A stretch of DNA of 64,000 nucleotides from Porphyra umbilicalis (Eukaryota > Rhodophyta > Bangiophyceae > Bangiales > Bangiaceae), in assembly GCA_002049455.2 (NCBI GenBank), contig KV918873.1:62001-126000 (forward strand), in the 5' to 3' direction. A model generated the notes under the pieces. The model made no database searches, had not been told where the DNA came from, and saw only the letters and a list, made by a program, of their open reading frames with translations. The position numbers and the translations under genes are program-made. Positions 44,418 to 55,708 of the stretch are shown here, in pieces. How positions within the stretch are numbered: position 1 is the stretch's first letter; every line of letters starts with the position of its first letter.

Positions 44418-45451
44418 AAGAACTTGAATTTGCTTGTATCTGACTTGCACCGGTTGGTGCAAGGTGTCGATTCCGACCCTCTGAGGGCCGTTTTCTCGTA
44501 CAAGCGCCGTACAAAGGGGGGCTCCTGGGCGCGCAAAACGGTGCCCAGAGCCCATTTTGGCACCGTTCGCACCGCAGAAGAGGTGCATGTGAGTCTATAA
44601 AAAACGAGCCCTGTCCGTCGTTTTGCTCACCGATAGCGGCCGTAAACGTGTTTCTTGCATCCAGAAACTTGTATCTGGGACACTGCTTTCGTGCAAGCAG
44701 CTTGCACGAGATCTGTGCGGATTCGCGCAGAGATCTTGCACCGGGTGCAGTCCTCTTGCACCAAAGTGGACATTCCTTGCATCACCTGGCAGTGTCTGCT
44801 TTTCTCTGTGCTTGTCACAGCTGGTAATGCTCCCGACCAGGACACCTGCCCTATGGATATTCACCCCAGTAACATGCACTACCCTACCCTCCCCGCACCT
44901 TCACCCCCCCCGCATCCGTAACACTCGTGCTGTCAAAAACGGCAGCATCGTAGCCCCACGCCACCCAGGTCACATCCACGCCCCTCAGATGATCGGAAGC
45001 TTGTCTCTGTCGTCTCCAAAGATGCAAGAGGCACCCCATCGCATTGGTACACCAGTACTTTTGTTGGGGGGTGGTGGTCTGGGGTTGGATGCTTGACATC
45101 TTGTATACCCTGCGTAGACTGCCCTGATGGGCAGCGAGGTGGGTTAGGACTGCTGTGGCGCAGTCTCTGTGGACGGGCACTGCCCCTGGAAGCCGCAGCT
45201 TGACTCTTCTCTATCGAGAAGCGAGTCAAACGAGCTGCATGTAGCGCCTGTACGACCGCCGTGCAACCAGATACAGACAATCTGCACGGCACCGTGCAAG
45301 GCTCATGCAACGATTCGGTGCACTCCGAGCAAGCGTCGTGCAAGCGCCATACAAAAACTTTGTACGAAAAGCACCCAATCCGTACAAGAAATCGATGCTT
45401 GTATCAGCTTGTATCCAACTGTATTCAAGCAGATACAAGATCTTCCAGGTA
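44411..45451. mobile_element. ~1.04-kb TIR element abutting the previous one
   Basis: The ends are inverted copies: TACCTGGAAGAACTTG at the left and (reverse complement of the right) TACCTGGAAGATCTTG, with similarity continuing to ~30 bp. The subterminal regions are rich in TTGTATC and TTGCAC motifs. It shares its first bases with the right end of the 43776-44417 element. CTTAGACCA at 43770 and its inverse at 45459-45467 lie just outside the pair, so the two may form one composite. No gene seen. Confidence 0.6.
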
Positions 45452-45467
45452 CATGGTCTAAGCCCCA

Positions 45468-48269
45468 CTGTGCGGGGGCCGAAGCGCGCTCTGGCTTCGG
45501 CCCCATCCACCTCTGCTTCGACCTTTGGCTTCATCGAGGCCTCTTCGCCCGCCCCCACCGTCGGATTCAACGCCCCCCCCCTGCTCCCCCCCCCCCCTCC
45601 CCCTCCGCCCCCCCTCCGGATAGACACTCTGCTGCTTCGCGCGCAGCTGCCGCCGCGGCGTGCTCGACTCTGATTGACACCACCCCCCCGCTCTGCTGGG
45701 GCTGTGTCCCACCCTCTCCCCCCGTGCGAACCGTTCTCTCGTCTTGTATTCTTGTGCGGGCCCCATACTCTTCTTGTTGTACCTGTTTGCACCCCCCCCA
45801 CCTCCCTCCTCCGCATACCCGCTGCTACGCTGGCTGCCACGCCACTGCGGTTCTGTTGTATTCCTACCTCGCCAGTACCGTTTACCGCACTATCCACGCT
45901 CCGCAGAGCTTGTCTGGCACTGCTTATACATCCCCGGTCCCCTGTTACTTTCAGTGGACCCCAACGTCAGTCATCGGGTGCAGAGCGACTGGCAACCTGC
46001 CTATACTTGCCCAGCCACTGCCAGTGTATCACGAGGGAAGGGCATGCCAGACGCCACATTTGACACACAAGATACAATGGAGTACTGATGTTTTCGTTTC
46101 CCACATCCCATTGTTTGACTGTGAGCCTGTTCTATAGGACTAGATGCATGCTCGGTACTCCTATGGGAGTGACTACTGGTGTTAGCTGTCATCAAGTAAA
46201 GTACAAGACGAGATTTGAACTCCGTGACCTACTGTCAGGTTACCTTGTGCTCGTCCTGCCATGCCGTCGGAGCGCGCGAGCTGTGAGTGGTCAAGTGGTC
46301 ACCATCTGAAGATCGGTGATGGACTCTGGTTGGTCTGCCAGCCCAAAATTTATTTGACTAGGGAGCTCGGCAAGGTCTACATGGGCCACACTCTAGGCTG
46401 ACACCCCCCCTTGGCTCCGATTGGAGCGCTCTACGCTCTCACCCGATTCCGGCCCGTGGAGAGGGGTAGAGCGGCCACGGTCGACGGAGTGTCTTTCTAT
46501 ATACGCGTGGCGAGGCGATGCATCCGCAACCGCCTGCGCAGTGCTCACTCACGCCAGGCTCGTGACAAGCCGGAAATTCTTGCCACGCACCACCGGATTC
46601 TCGCACAGTAGCCTGCGTGACACGTCCCCCTGGGTCAAAAACGAGGGTCGTCTGTCAGAAAACATAAAAAGCTTGACAACCCCACTGCCATGGGCGTTGC
46701 GTTCACGCGTATCGCGCCTATCGTGGTCGTACTGACGTCCTCTGTCAGAAGAGGTAAGAAAAAGTGGCCGTAGAGGCCAGTAAGATGGTTCGGGCAAGGC
46801 CGCGCATGCCCTTGACAAGAATGACGAAACTCGACCCCGGCGGTTGCTGATCGCATTAGCACGCGTCCGTTACGACGCCTCAAGTAGCACCCTCAGTATT
46901 CACAACGTGGTAGAAGTGGCACCCATCCTGTGCACTCATATGTCATTTTCTGTGTCAAGACTGGGTGCCTGTCCCCAATCAAGGCGCACAGCTGCCACCT
47001 GCTGAACCATGTAGACCCCCTGGTACCACTTCGCGACGCTTTGCTGACCCCCTTTTGAGTTGGGGCGTTCGGGGTGCACGACGCCCAAATGACGCCCTGG
47101 TGACACCCACTGCACATCGCGAAATTGAGGAAAACGAGCTTGAACGGATCGCTTCCGGGTTTCTCTGCACTTCTGGTCATGACATTCTATTTGGTGCTGG
47201 TAACAGATAACGTGCACTGAACTTCTCGACCTTCGTGCAGCCATCTGCTTTGTGATTTTTTTTATTCAGATTGATAAGGATACTGTAGGTAGACACTTCC
47301 TGAGACATCTTGCGAGCGATCCAATAAGGATCGCTCTGCAATCTCTCCCCTTCAGCAATGTTCTGGCAGTCGCTGCAATGATGGCCTGCACGTCGGTGGC
47401 TTCATGGAAAGAGAACGACGCATACTAGCGTTCCGTTTACTTCTCCCGCTCAAGGCTCCGTGCACCCCGCCCACGCGGCCCGCCCGTCCCCGCTGCCAGC
47501 CCCCCCTCCCCGTGCCTCAACGCGCAGCCGGGCCACCACGGCGGCCACCGCCGCCACAACCGCCACACACATCCCGGCCGCCGCCACCGTCGCCGCGACC
47601 ATTGCACACGCCACAAACAAATCATGCACAAATAAGCAGAAGAGAAGGGAACGCCGCGCAGAGGAACGAGAAGCGCGCGTCAGACGCGCTTCACACAGAC
47701 AACATCATTCATACTGGCATTTCGACTGACGTCCACACCTACAGACATATCACTCATAGATACACACCGCCACCGCCACGGCCTCATCCCCGCGCTCCCC
47801 CCACGCCCGCTCCCCCTTCCCCTGGCTCGCCTCCTCCCGCTCCCCCTCCCCCTGCTCCCTCCCCCCCGCCGGCCCGTTGCAGGGGAAAGAAGGGTGAGTC
47901 GCGGACTTTTAAAAGGCAGAGAGCGGCCCAGCCGTGGCCGAGCGGGTACGCTGCGGGGGCGCACCCGGAGGCGGCGGCTGTCAGCAACGTGCTGTGCCGA
48001 CCTCCCGCTCACCTTGCCTGCAGGCCCAGCTGGGGGGCATGAGGTTCCACTCGGGCAGGAAGCCCCGGCTGAGGGGTGCCTTTCAGATTATCTCGAGACA
48101 GTGCATAACTTACCTGGCTGTGGGAACACGCCGACGCTTTGCTTGAGGCGCCGCTCGAGCGGCGCTATTTGCATGCAAAGGGGGCGGCCCTGCACACCCC
48201 CAATTCAGGGCGGTCTTATGGATCGTGAGGCAGGCTTTCGATTGGTCGAGAGTGCCAGGAAGCGGGTAT
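45468..48269. other. Non-genic stretch
   Basis: C-rich tracts at 45570-45620 and 47750-47880. Open frames are Pro/Ala/Arg-rich without motifs. No gene or RNA gene supported. Confidence 0.5.
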
Positions 48270-48971
48270 TTCCCTGGCCTTTAGGACAGGGTGCTCTCAA
48301 AGTGTAGTGATGCACACATATACTTAGATCACGGGACTTGCTCTCCGTTTCAGAGGTGGCAGTCTGCAATCGTGTCCTCAGGGATCTGAGAGCGTGTCAG
48401 CGTTGGAAGGGTCGCGATGACGCTAAAAGCGACAAGAGTTAAGTGGCTGAGAAGGACTGTCCTGCCACATGGGTCACAGGGCGCCTGCCCCCCTACCCCG
48501 CCGCCGCGAGTTGCGCGCGGCGACCGCGCGCGGCGACTTCCGGGGTTCGACCCGCCCACGATGACCCGCGGGTGATCGTGCCTGCGGGCCAGCTTCTGTA
48601 GCGGCGGCTCGTCGGCAATTTCTGACGCCATCGAGCGGCGCGGTTGGAGGCGCCCCGTCGCGCGGCGGTCGGTCCCACCCGCCCGCCCGTGCGCCGTGTC
48701 GGCCGCCTCGCCCGCCGTGCGCAGGTGCGCTGCGCAGCGGAGTGACGGCCCCTCTGGTGGGTGTCGCGCGACGCCGGCGGGCCGCCGCCGCTGTCGTGGG
48801 TGCGGCGGCACTCCTTTTCCCGCCCCGCGCGCCCCCCGCCACGGCAACGTGGCTGTATGTGCCCCCGTGCGCGCTCGCAGCCATGGGGCGGGCCGGCATG
48901 CCCCGTGTCGATGCGTCGCCGAGCGCGCCACCGCCCTGAAGGCCAGGGTATTGCACGCACGTGCCTGGAAT
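48270..48971. mobile_element. ~680-bp GC-rich TIR repeat, copy 2
   Basis: Direct-orientation copy of 2950-3655, with ends CCCTGGCCTT at 48272 and AAGGCCAGGG ending 48948. The interior is diverged by small indels relative to copy 1, so the open frames of the two copies are not conserved as one protein. Confidence 0.7.
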
Positions 48972-50858
48972 CTTCTATTTCTTTGTCGTACAGAGAGGCA
49001 TGAACGGAGACCTTCCAGGAAAAAGACGAAGGGACCCCCGAGCCCAACAGATGCGCCTTTTCTTCTTCTACGTTTTCATTTTTTTTTTTCTGTCCTGGAA
49101 GCCCACCGCCTCACTCCACCTCACGGCCTCGGAGCCAGAAGCCCAGGAAAAAATGGTATTAACTGGGTGTGTGCAGGGCCGACCCCGGCGGCCATGGCCT
49201 GCCGTCGAGAGAGGCCGAGGTGATTGTCGCTGCCGGGGGGGGGGGGGGGGGAAGACGACGTGCTCGGGCGGCGACGCGCAACCGGCCGCGGCGGCGGCGG
49301 CGCCCGTGGCGGACAGCACGCCGTACTGTGGCGCGTCGGCGACCGCCTGCCCCCGCGCCCCCCCAGCGCCTCCCCCTCAACCACCCCCCCTGCCCCTCCC
49401 CCCCCTGTCGACGCATCAGAGGCTCCTCCAGGTGGATCCGGGAGAGACAAATTATGGTCTAGGAGGTCTTGTAGCGACTTTCTACTCTTCCTGTTGTGAG
49501 GGAGTGAACGGGATATGGTGGATCAAGACTTCTTTTCTTGCCGTGAACCATGCAGCAAAAAACAGATCCCGACACCAGGTTTAATTTGGCACCCAGCGCT
49601 TCGCTCACCAGAGTTCTCCCAATGCCTCTTGTGAACCAAACATTTTCCTTTCACAATCATCTGCCAGTTGGCGGAGCGTTTACAAGGTCGCTAGATGTTT
49701 TCGCGATGTGCAGTGCCCTTAACGACGCCCTCAACGACGCCCTGGGCGTTCTGAGCAACCCTAGGTCTGAATGGCCGACTAAGTGTGGACACCGGCCCGT
49801 TCCAACTGTATTTAGGGAAAGTTTGCACGCAATCTCCGCCTGTTATTCTCGGAATGCTGTATTTGTATGGACCGCTCTCTTCTGGCACCTGTCCGGTTTC
49901 GTCACCCTCCGCTAGTCCTTACATCAACTTGACGAATCAAGTCAGTGGTGGGCATAGGATCGCCCACAGCTCGCCACGCGGGCAAAGTGCCTCGCTGCAC
50001 GCCCACCCCTTTTGTGTACTACGCCAATGGCGGCCATGGCGGGAGCGACGCGGTGATAGCCGCGCTTTCCAATCTTTTCACCCGCTTTGCTGGTGGCGCC
50101 GGTTTCCGACGAGAGGCGCCACAGCCAGCAACCTCATGACGCTAGAAAAGGTCACTGACACTGGGCACTGAGCCGTTGTGGTGGCGCCACGACAGGCAAT
50201 GTGTCTGGCGCTTTGTTTTTGTCACTGCAGCACGCACGGTGGTACTGTATCCCCCAAAAAGCCAGAAAGATACTGTGCTCCCACATACACGGATCAGTAC
50301 TTGACATGGGTGTGCGAGAAGCAAAACAAGGTACAGATGGACAGTCTAAAAAGCAGAACAGACTATGGACTGAAACTGCTGCAGAGGCTTATCTACACAG
50401 TATGAAAATCACTAGCTCCCGCACCGCCACCCTTGGACACCAAACCCAACAGCCGCGTCTGCAAGTCAGCGACCGCAACCCTGATGCCCGCCACATTGGC
50501 CGAGTGTGCACCACACCAATCACGTAAGGCAGCCGAGTGTGTGCGGCGGCTACACATCTCAATCAAAGTCAGTTCCTCCCTCGCTACCGCCTGTGACATG
50601 ACGGTGGATGCCGGCCGTCTGAGATCAAACAAACGCCCCGTACGCACCAGCAGCGGGGCTGGCCCTGGAAAGTGCGCCGACGTTGGCTGACGTGCCGCGC
50701 CCGCCACCGCCACCACCACCAGTAGCCGAATCACCCTTCCCGGCAGGAGCGGCACCGTTTGTCGCCGCGCCCCCCCCGCCAGCGGTCCAGCCGCAACCGG
50801 CGCTGCCACCGCGGATCATGACCGACGCGACGCCCCCGCCACTACCTCCGCCAAAAGA
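48972..50858. other. Non-genic stretch
   Basis: A poly-T run at 49079-49090, a poly-G run at 49237-49250 and C-rich tracts near 49370. Frames are low-complexity. A direct repeat AACGACGCCCT occurs at 49720-49742. No gene. Confidence 0.5.
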
Positions 50859-50945
50859 GAAAGCGCTCACGTCGGGGATCGAACCGACTTCATTCGCTGT
50901 CTCCCATCCGAAGCGGGAGACGCATGCGCTGTAGACCTGCCACGG
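50859..50945 (-). ncRNA. tRNA-like sequence (possible SINE head or decayed tRNA)
   Basis: On the minus strand a perfect T arm is present: GTCGG, loop TTCGATC, CCGAC (50871-50888), including a B-box-like GGTTCGATCCC. Upstream is a 7-bp stem GTCTCCC/GGGAGAC (50899-50921) whose loop can be read as an anticodon loop CTTCGGA. The spacing between them is too long for a standard tRNA, no 5' partner for the acceptor strand GTGAGCG is seen, and no D arm with GG is found. Confidence 0.25.
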
Positions 50946-51303
50946 GGAGTTCTTGTTGCAGTCACTCTGGCTATTTATCGACTTGCAGCGCTCTGCTTCG
51001 TTTGCCAGTTTTCCTTAGCACTGTCATTCAACGTACTTCTTTATCGATTGAGAGACATTGGTTGGTCATTAGGCTAGTGGGGGTGGAAGCTCTCCGGGCT
51101 GTCTTCTTGTCGTGACAGAGCCGTGACAAGCCGTGACCGATTCTCACCTGGACGGAGACAAGAAATCGGCCCTTGTCACGAGCCTGGCTTTAGTGAGCAC
51201 TGCGCTGAGGCCCCTTTCTTAGCTGCGGCTTGGTTCGTGTGACGGTTCATGTGACGATGTGGGGCGGCCAGCTAGTGGCTGCAACGCGTAACAATGTGAT
51301 CAC

Positions 51304-51364
51304 ATGTGATCACATGAAGAAACGTCGGAAAGGAACTTTCCGACGTTGCTTCATGTGATCACAT
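51304..51364. repeat. Long perfect hairpin, 29-bp arms
   Basis: Arms ATGTGATCACATGAAG… and its inverse pair over 29 bases with one mismatch and a GAA loop. The outer part TGTGATCACA is itself palindromic and is repeated just to the left (51295-51310). Confidence 0.9.
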
Positions 51365-51954
51365 CGACCTTGAGGCGTGCTGGTCGTGTCGAACGATTTC
51401 AAGTGCGAACTTGGAAACAATCAATTCAAATTTGACTGGTGTGATGGACATTCGAGTCTGTCGCCTCCTGCAGGCTGCAGCCCAAAGCGACGCTACAGTC
51501 GAGTCGGGCCACATCCGCCCCCTTCGTCGGCGACGCCCCACACGCTCCCCAGCCTTGTCCGAATGACCAGCTGGCCCCCTACGTTCCTTGTGGCAGATGG
51601 CGATACAAGCGTACGCTGCGGGTATCAAGGTGGGCCCAAGCTGCGCCTCCAATGGACTTCTTCCCCGGCTCTGCACAGCCTGTTGCATGGGCCATCCACG
51701 GAGGCTATCCTGGTTCGCCGAACGTGGCGCCGAGGGTTCAACTTCAGGCTGTCTGGCTCGGCAACGATGCGCCGGCAACTAGGGGAGGGCTTCGAAGGCG
51801 TCGCCCTCATGAGTCACTTACGTTAAATCTATCGAAAAAAGTCCGCCTCACACTGACACACGAAGGACAACCCACTGCGACCTTTCTAATATGAGAGCTC
51901 GTCACACGAAGCGTCACATGGACGAAGAAAAATGCTAAGAAAGAGCCTCATGTG

Positions 51955-52075
51955 TGGCCCGTTCCGGGACATAGGATCGGGTTTGTGGCCCGTTCCGGGA
52001 CACAGGCAGGCGTTTGTGATGACGTTTGTGACAAACGTTGTCAAACGCTGGTTGGCCAAAATATGCCACGCGTCT
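51955..52075. repeat. Tandem motif and palindrome
   Basis: GTGGCCCGTTCCGGGACA occurs twice, 30 bp apart, linked by GGATCGGGTTT. Next come nested inverted repeats of ACGTTTGT/ACAAACGT. The same CCCGTTCCG…GGATCGGGTTTGTG string occurs at the centre of the foldback element at 54358-54390. Confidence 0.7.
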
Positions 52076-54109
52076 CATTCGGCCAGGCCGATCCCAGGCA
52101 TGCCTGGGTTGCGCCACTCGGCCAGAGCCATGTGACGTTGCACGCCTGCCATCCTGCATGGAGAATGGGAAGCGCTGCTCAATAGAATGAGGCGGCAACT
52201 CTCAGTCGCACTTCTTTATGAACTCGTCAGGTCGTCGCCGGCCGCCACACAATGCCTTGTTGCGACTTTCGTAGAATAATCCTTTCAAGCCAAGAGCGTC
52301 GATTTCTATCGTAGTCCTCCGTGCATCGAACAGAGGTCGGGCCCAAATTCGTTTTATAAACTATGCAGTGGGCACGAGAGAATCAACCAAAAGTTTAATC
52401 CGCCAAAAGCAATGTGTAGTCCCTGGCAACGAACGTCGAAAACAGATGATTCTGTGTTTGAAGAGCGCACAGGAAAGTAAAAAGAAAGTTTCGACAGCAA
52501 TGTGGCACGTCCGGCTGGAGTCATTGCGATGTGGACACCTACAGAACAATTTCCGGGGCCGCTCTGAGAATCATTCTGGGAACAGTCCTGGGACCTGTCC
52601 TGGGAACTGTCCTGGGAACTGCCCCAGAGGTGTCCCAGGCGAAAAAGATAGAAAATCTCGCCAATTTTTCCACATGTTGAACTGATGCAGTGCTTTCCGC
52701 ACCGGATTTCTCACCTTGTGGTGGAGACGTTGTGCGCACAGTCGCTTGCATGAAGGGAGCCCGGCTGCGCAGGGGAGCAGGCTGTGCACGGACTCGAAAT
52801 TCGTTTGTCTCGGACGGGACGTGTACATTTGCTGAGATTCTGAAGCTGCTGAGTGGCCCGCTGAGCTACGCGCGTGACTTCTGCGAGGAAGCTGAGCTTC
52901 CTCTTGTATCACGAGATCGAATTTATGATCCCAAATTGATGAAGATGCGAGTTGTTGGACCTTGCCAAGTAAGAGAAACTGCGCCGGAAAGTCGTCGGCA
53001 CGAGCCTCCTGCCAGTAACTGCCCAGACATGGGTGCGTCTGGACTCGAGGGGGTGACGATCTCCGTGGTCACGCTTTGAAGCGGTGCTGTTCCTCGATCT
53101 CGATAGAGGGGCTCTCGAGATGGCTGCTTGTGTGCAGAGGAGCGGACTCTGCCGAGCACTCGGGTACGGCGTACGACTGGCTCCATCTGTCGACTCTGGA
53201 TTGTCCTCTCCAGTGAGCCTTTAAGCCAGACTTGGGCCACGTCAGGCAATATGTGACAGGCTCCCCGGCCTCCTCACTGTGTAAAGCAGCTGATGCTGCC
53301 GTACGATCACTGCCGTTGCCATCCCTGTGCGCACCTGCCGGTCGAGCTTGAGGATTGCCTTGGAGAGTCGAGAACCCCGACAAGAGGCCATTTCTGGGGA
53401 AGGCCCAGGAGATTTTGGAAACACGACACATAATAATTCTCAGGATCGTTCGAAGATGTAGTTCTGAGAATAGTTACAGAGCGTGCGTGGCCCGGACCAA
53501 GAAGGACCTGTGAGCCGCTCGCTGTACTATTCAGGAACAATTCTCTAATTAAGCGAAGCCAAATTGGTGGCCAGTTTCAGAGCGAGTTTTGGTTTGATAC
53601 ACTAGTATTGGCAACTATCCTGTCAAGAGCTCATTATCTTATTCCTGACAACGCCATTTTTTTCCCGAGAATCTTTCACAAAGCACGGTGTAGTCGGTGA
53701 GCGCGCCGCGGTGCTTAAAACGAGCTGTCGGTAGCATGGTGCACGCACGCAGCGTGCAGAGCGGCTGCGCACAGCCTGTCCAGATGGCCGCTTTGTATTT
53801 GTACGCTTCCGCAGCAAGGTTTTCCCGCCACTCTCTGGACGTTTGTTTCCTTCGCGCTCTGTGAGGGGACCAGTGGCTGAGGGCGTCTCGTCTCTAGTGG
53901 GCGCGTTTATAGGGGGATGCAGCCGCGGGGGCACGGATCGACCAGTCTCAGTTGTCGGTCACCCACTCACACATCCAGGGGCGGCTCTCGTGCATTCTGT
54001 TTGTTTGTTTGTTTGGATGCTTACTCTGCTGGAGTTCCAGTGTTCAAGTGTTCAAGAGTTGGGCGGCCGCCACAACCACCACCGGCCGTCGATGACCCAG
54101 CGTCACGAG
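52076..54109. other. Non-genic stretch
   Basis: No gene. 52577-52640 holds a short tandem repeat (TCCTGGGAACTG, about four copies). Other frames lack motifs. Confidence 0.5.
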
Positions 54110-54665
54110 CGGCGGCGCCTCCGCCACCCTCGCCCGCGCCGACGACGGGAGTGGCCTTGGCGCAGCCGCCGGCGGTGTACCCTCCCCCCTCCCCGCCCCG
54201 CACCCTGCGGCTGCCACGAGCGGTGGCGGTGCGCCCGATGCACCGATAAATGGGGCAGATCAGAGTAGTGAGGCCAAATACATATAACGAGGTACATTTG
54301 GGGAATGACTGAAGTGGTGTGATGCCCGGTTCTTGGCGTAACAAACCCGCGTCACAGGCCCGTTCCGTGACAATGGATCGGGTTTGTGACGCGGGTTTGT
54401 TACGCCGAGAACCCGGTGTCAAACCGGTTCGGTCATTCCGGGACATCCGCTGGGATACGGGTTTGTGGCGGCCCCAAATGTACCTCATTCTATGTAATTG
54501 GACTCACTACTCTGATCTGCCCCTTCTATCGGTGCGTCGGGCGCACCGCCACCGCTCGTCACAGCCGCAGGGTGGGGGGTAAGGGGGGGGGGAGGGTGCA
54601 CCGCCGGCGGCAACGCTGACGCCACCCCCGTCGCCGGCATGGGTGGGGGCGGCGGAGGCTGTAGC
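54110..54665. mobile_element. Foldback element with nested inverted repeats
   Basis: Outer arms 54110-54303 and 54472-54665 are inverted copies, roughly 85% identical by eye. Inside, 54326-54356 and 54385-54416 form a second, nearly perfect inverted repeat (CCGGTTCTTGGCGTAACAAA and its partner). The whole ~556 bp could fold back on itself. No target duplication was identified. Confidence 0.85.
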
Positions 54666-55708
54666 GGTTCAAAGCACCACCACGTTGGTTCGTCGTCTTG
54701 CCGAAGTGACCTCTTGATCGGCTCGGTCCGTCGAAGGAACTGCCCCGGAAATCGACCCACAGCCCAGCCTTCCCCCAACGGGAGGAGAGGATCACGGCAA
54801 AGCCCAGGGGGGATTCGTCGTCCAAAGCACAGTTGGTTTCATCCAACGGCGACGGGGACGGCGTCCCCACTCTCAATAAACCCCTCCCAAACCCGAACGC
54901 CGGTGGCCACAGTAGCCACCCCAAAAGCGCCAAAAAGATAAATCCCTCCAAAGCAAAAAGTTCAAACAAGTAGGGGGGCTGGGAGAACGACTGGGGAAAA
55001 GCCCCGCCCCCGACCGAATCCAATCTCCCCGAGATCTGGACAGGTCATTCCCTTGCTGGCCCGGATTGGGATATTTTGGGACGGCCCCCGGGGTTGTGCT
55101 GTCCACAGCTGAGGGGCCACGCCCCTTCCAACTGGGGACCCCCGACCGCCACATAGCCCCCTCGTCGCGTGACGTGGCGTCCCTGCCCGTCCCGCGACGA
55201 TTCCTCAAGAGGGGGCTCCGGCCCGGTCCCCTGGCCGGGTGCCGGCCACAACCGCCGCCACCCCCCCGATTCTCGCCCCAGGGTGGTTGTCGAGGTCGGT
55301 CCGCGGACGCGATCGGCCCCACGCGACACCGGCGTGGCGTGGCGCGCGGCCCGCACCGGTGCCCCGCGGCCCCCACACCCCCCAAGACGCACGTTGGCCC
55401 CACCCCTCCTCGTGGGCCCACACGCACACCCCGGTTTCACCCCCCCCCACACAGGCGACTCCACGACTCCACCACGCCACCCCACGACGTAACCCTCCGC
55501 GCTCGCTGCGACGCGGTGTTCGCCGACTCGTTTCTCCGCCCACCCGACGACATGCCGTCCACCTCCCCCCCCGTGGCGCCCGCAGCTTCTTGCTTCTGTC
55601 GGCCCCCGGGGGTCCCCCCCCCCCCCTCCACCCCGTGGTCACCCTTGTCACCTCCCCCCCCTCCTTGTCGGACCGAGAACCCGGCGGCCGCCCGTCTACG
55701 GGGCGCCC
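54666..55708. other. Non-genic stretch left of chromovirus B
   Basis: Mostly C-rich. It could include the 3' end and LTR of chromovirus B, but no direct repeat shared with 62030-62420 was found by eye. Confidence 0.4.

Noticed and set aside
46205-46262. tRNA-like remnant on the minus strand (GAGTTCAAATCTC with a pairing 7-bp acceptor)
   Set aside because: Only ~57 nt, T stem needs an extra-base bulge, the anticodon stem does not pair properly and the D arm is missing.
47930-48060. A-box-like GTGGCCGAGCGGGT suggesting a Leu/Ser tRNA
   Set aside because: No matching acceptor, anticodon arm or acceptable B box downstream (the TTC is followed by C, not a purine).
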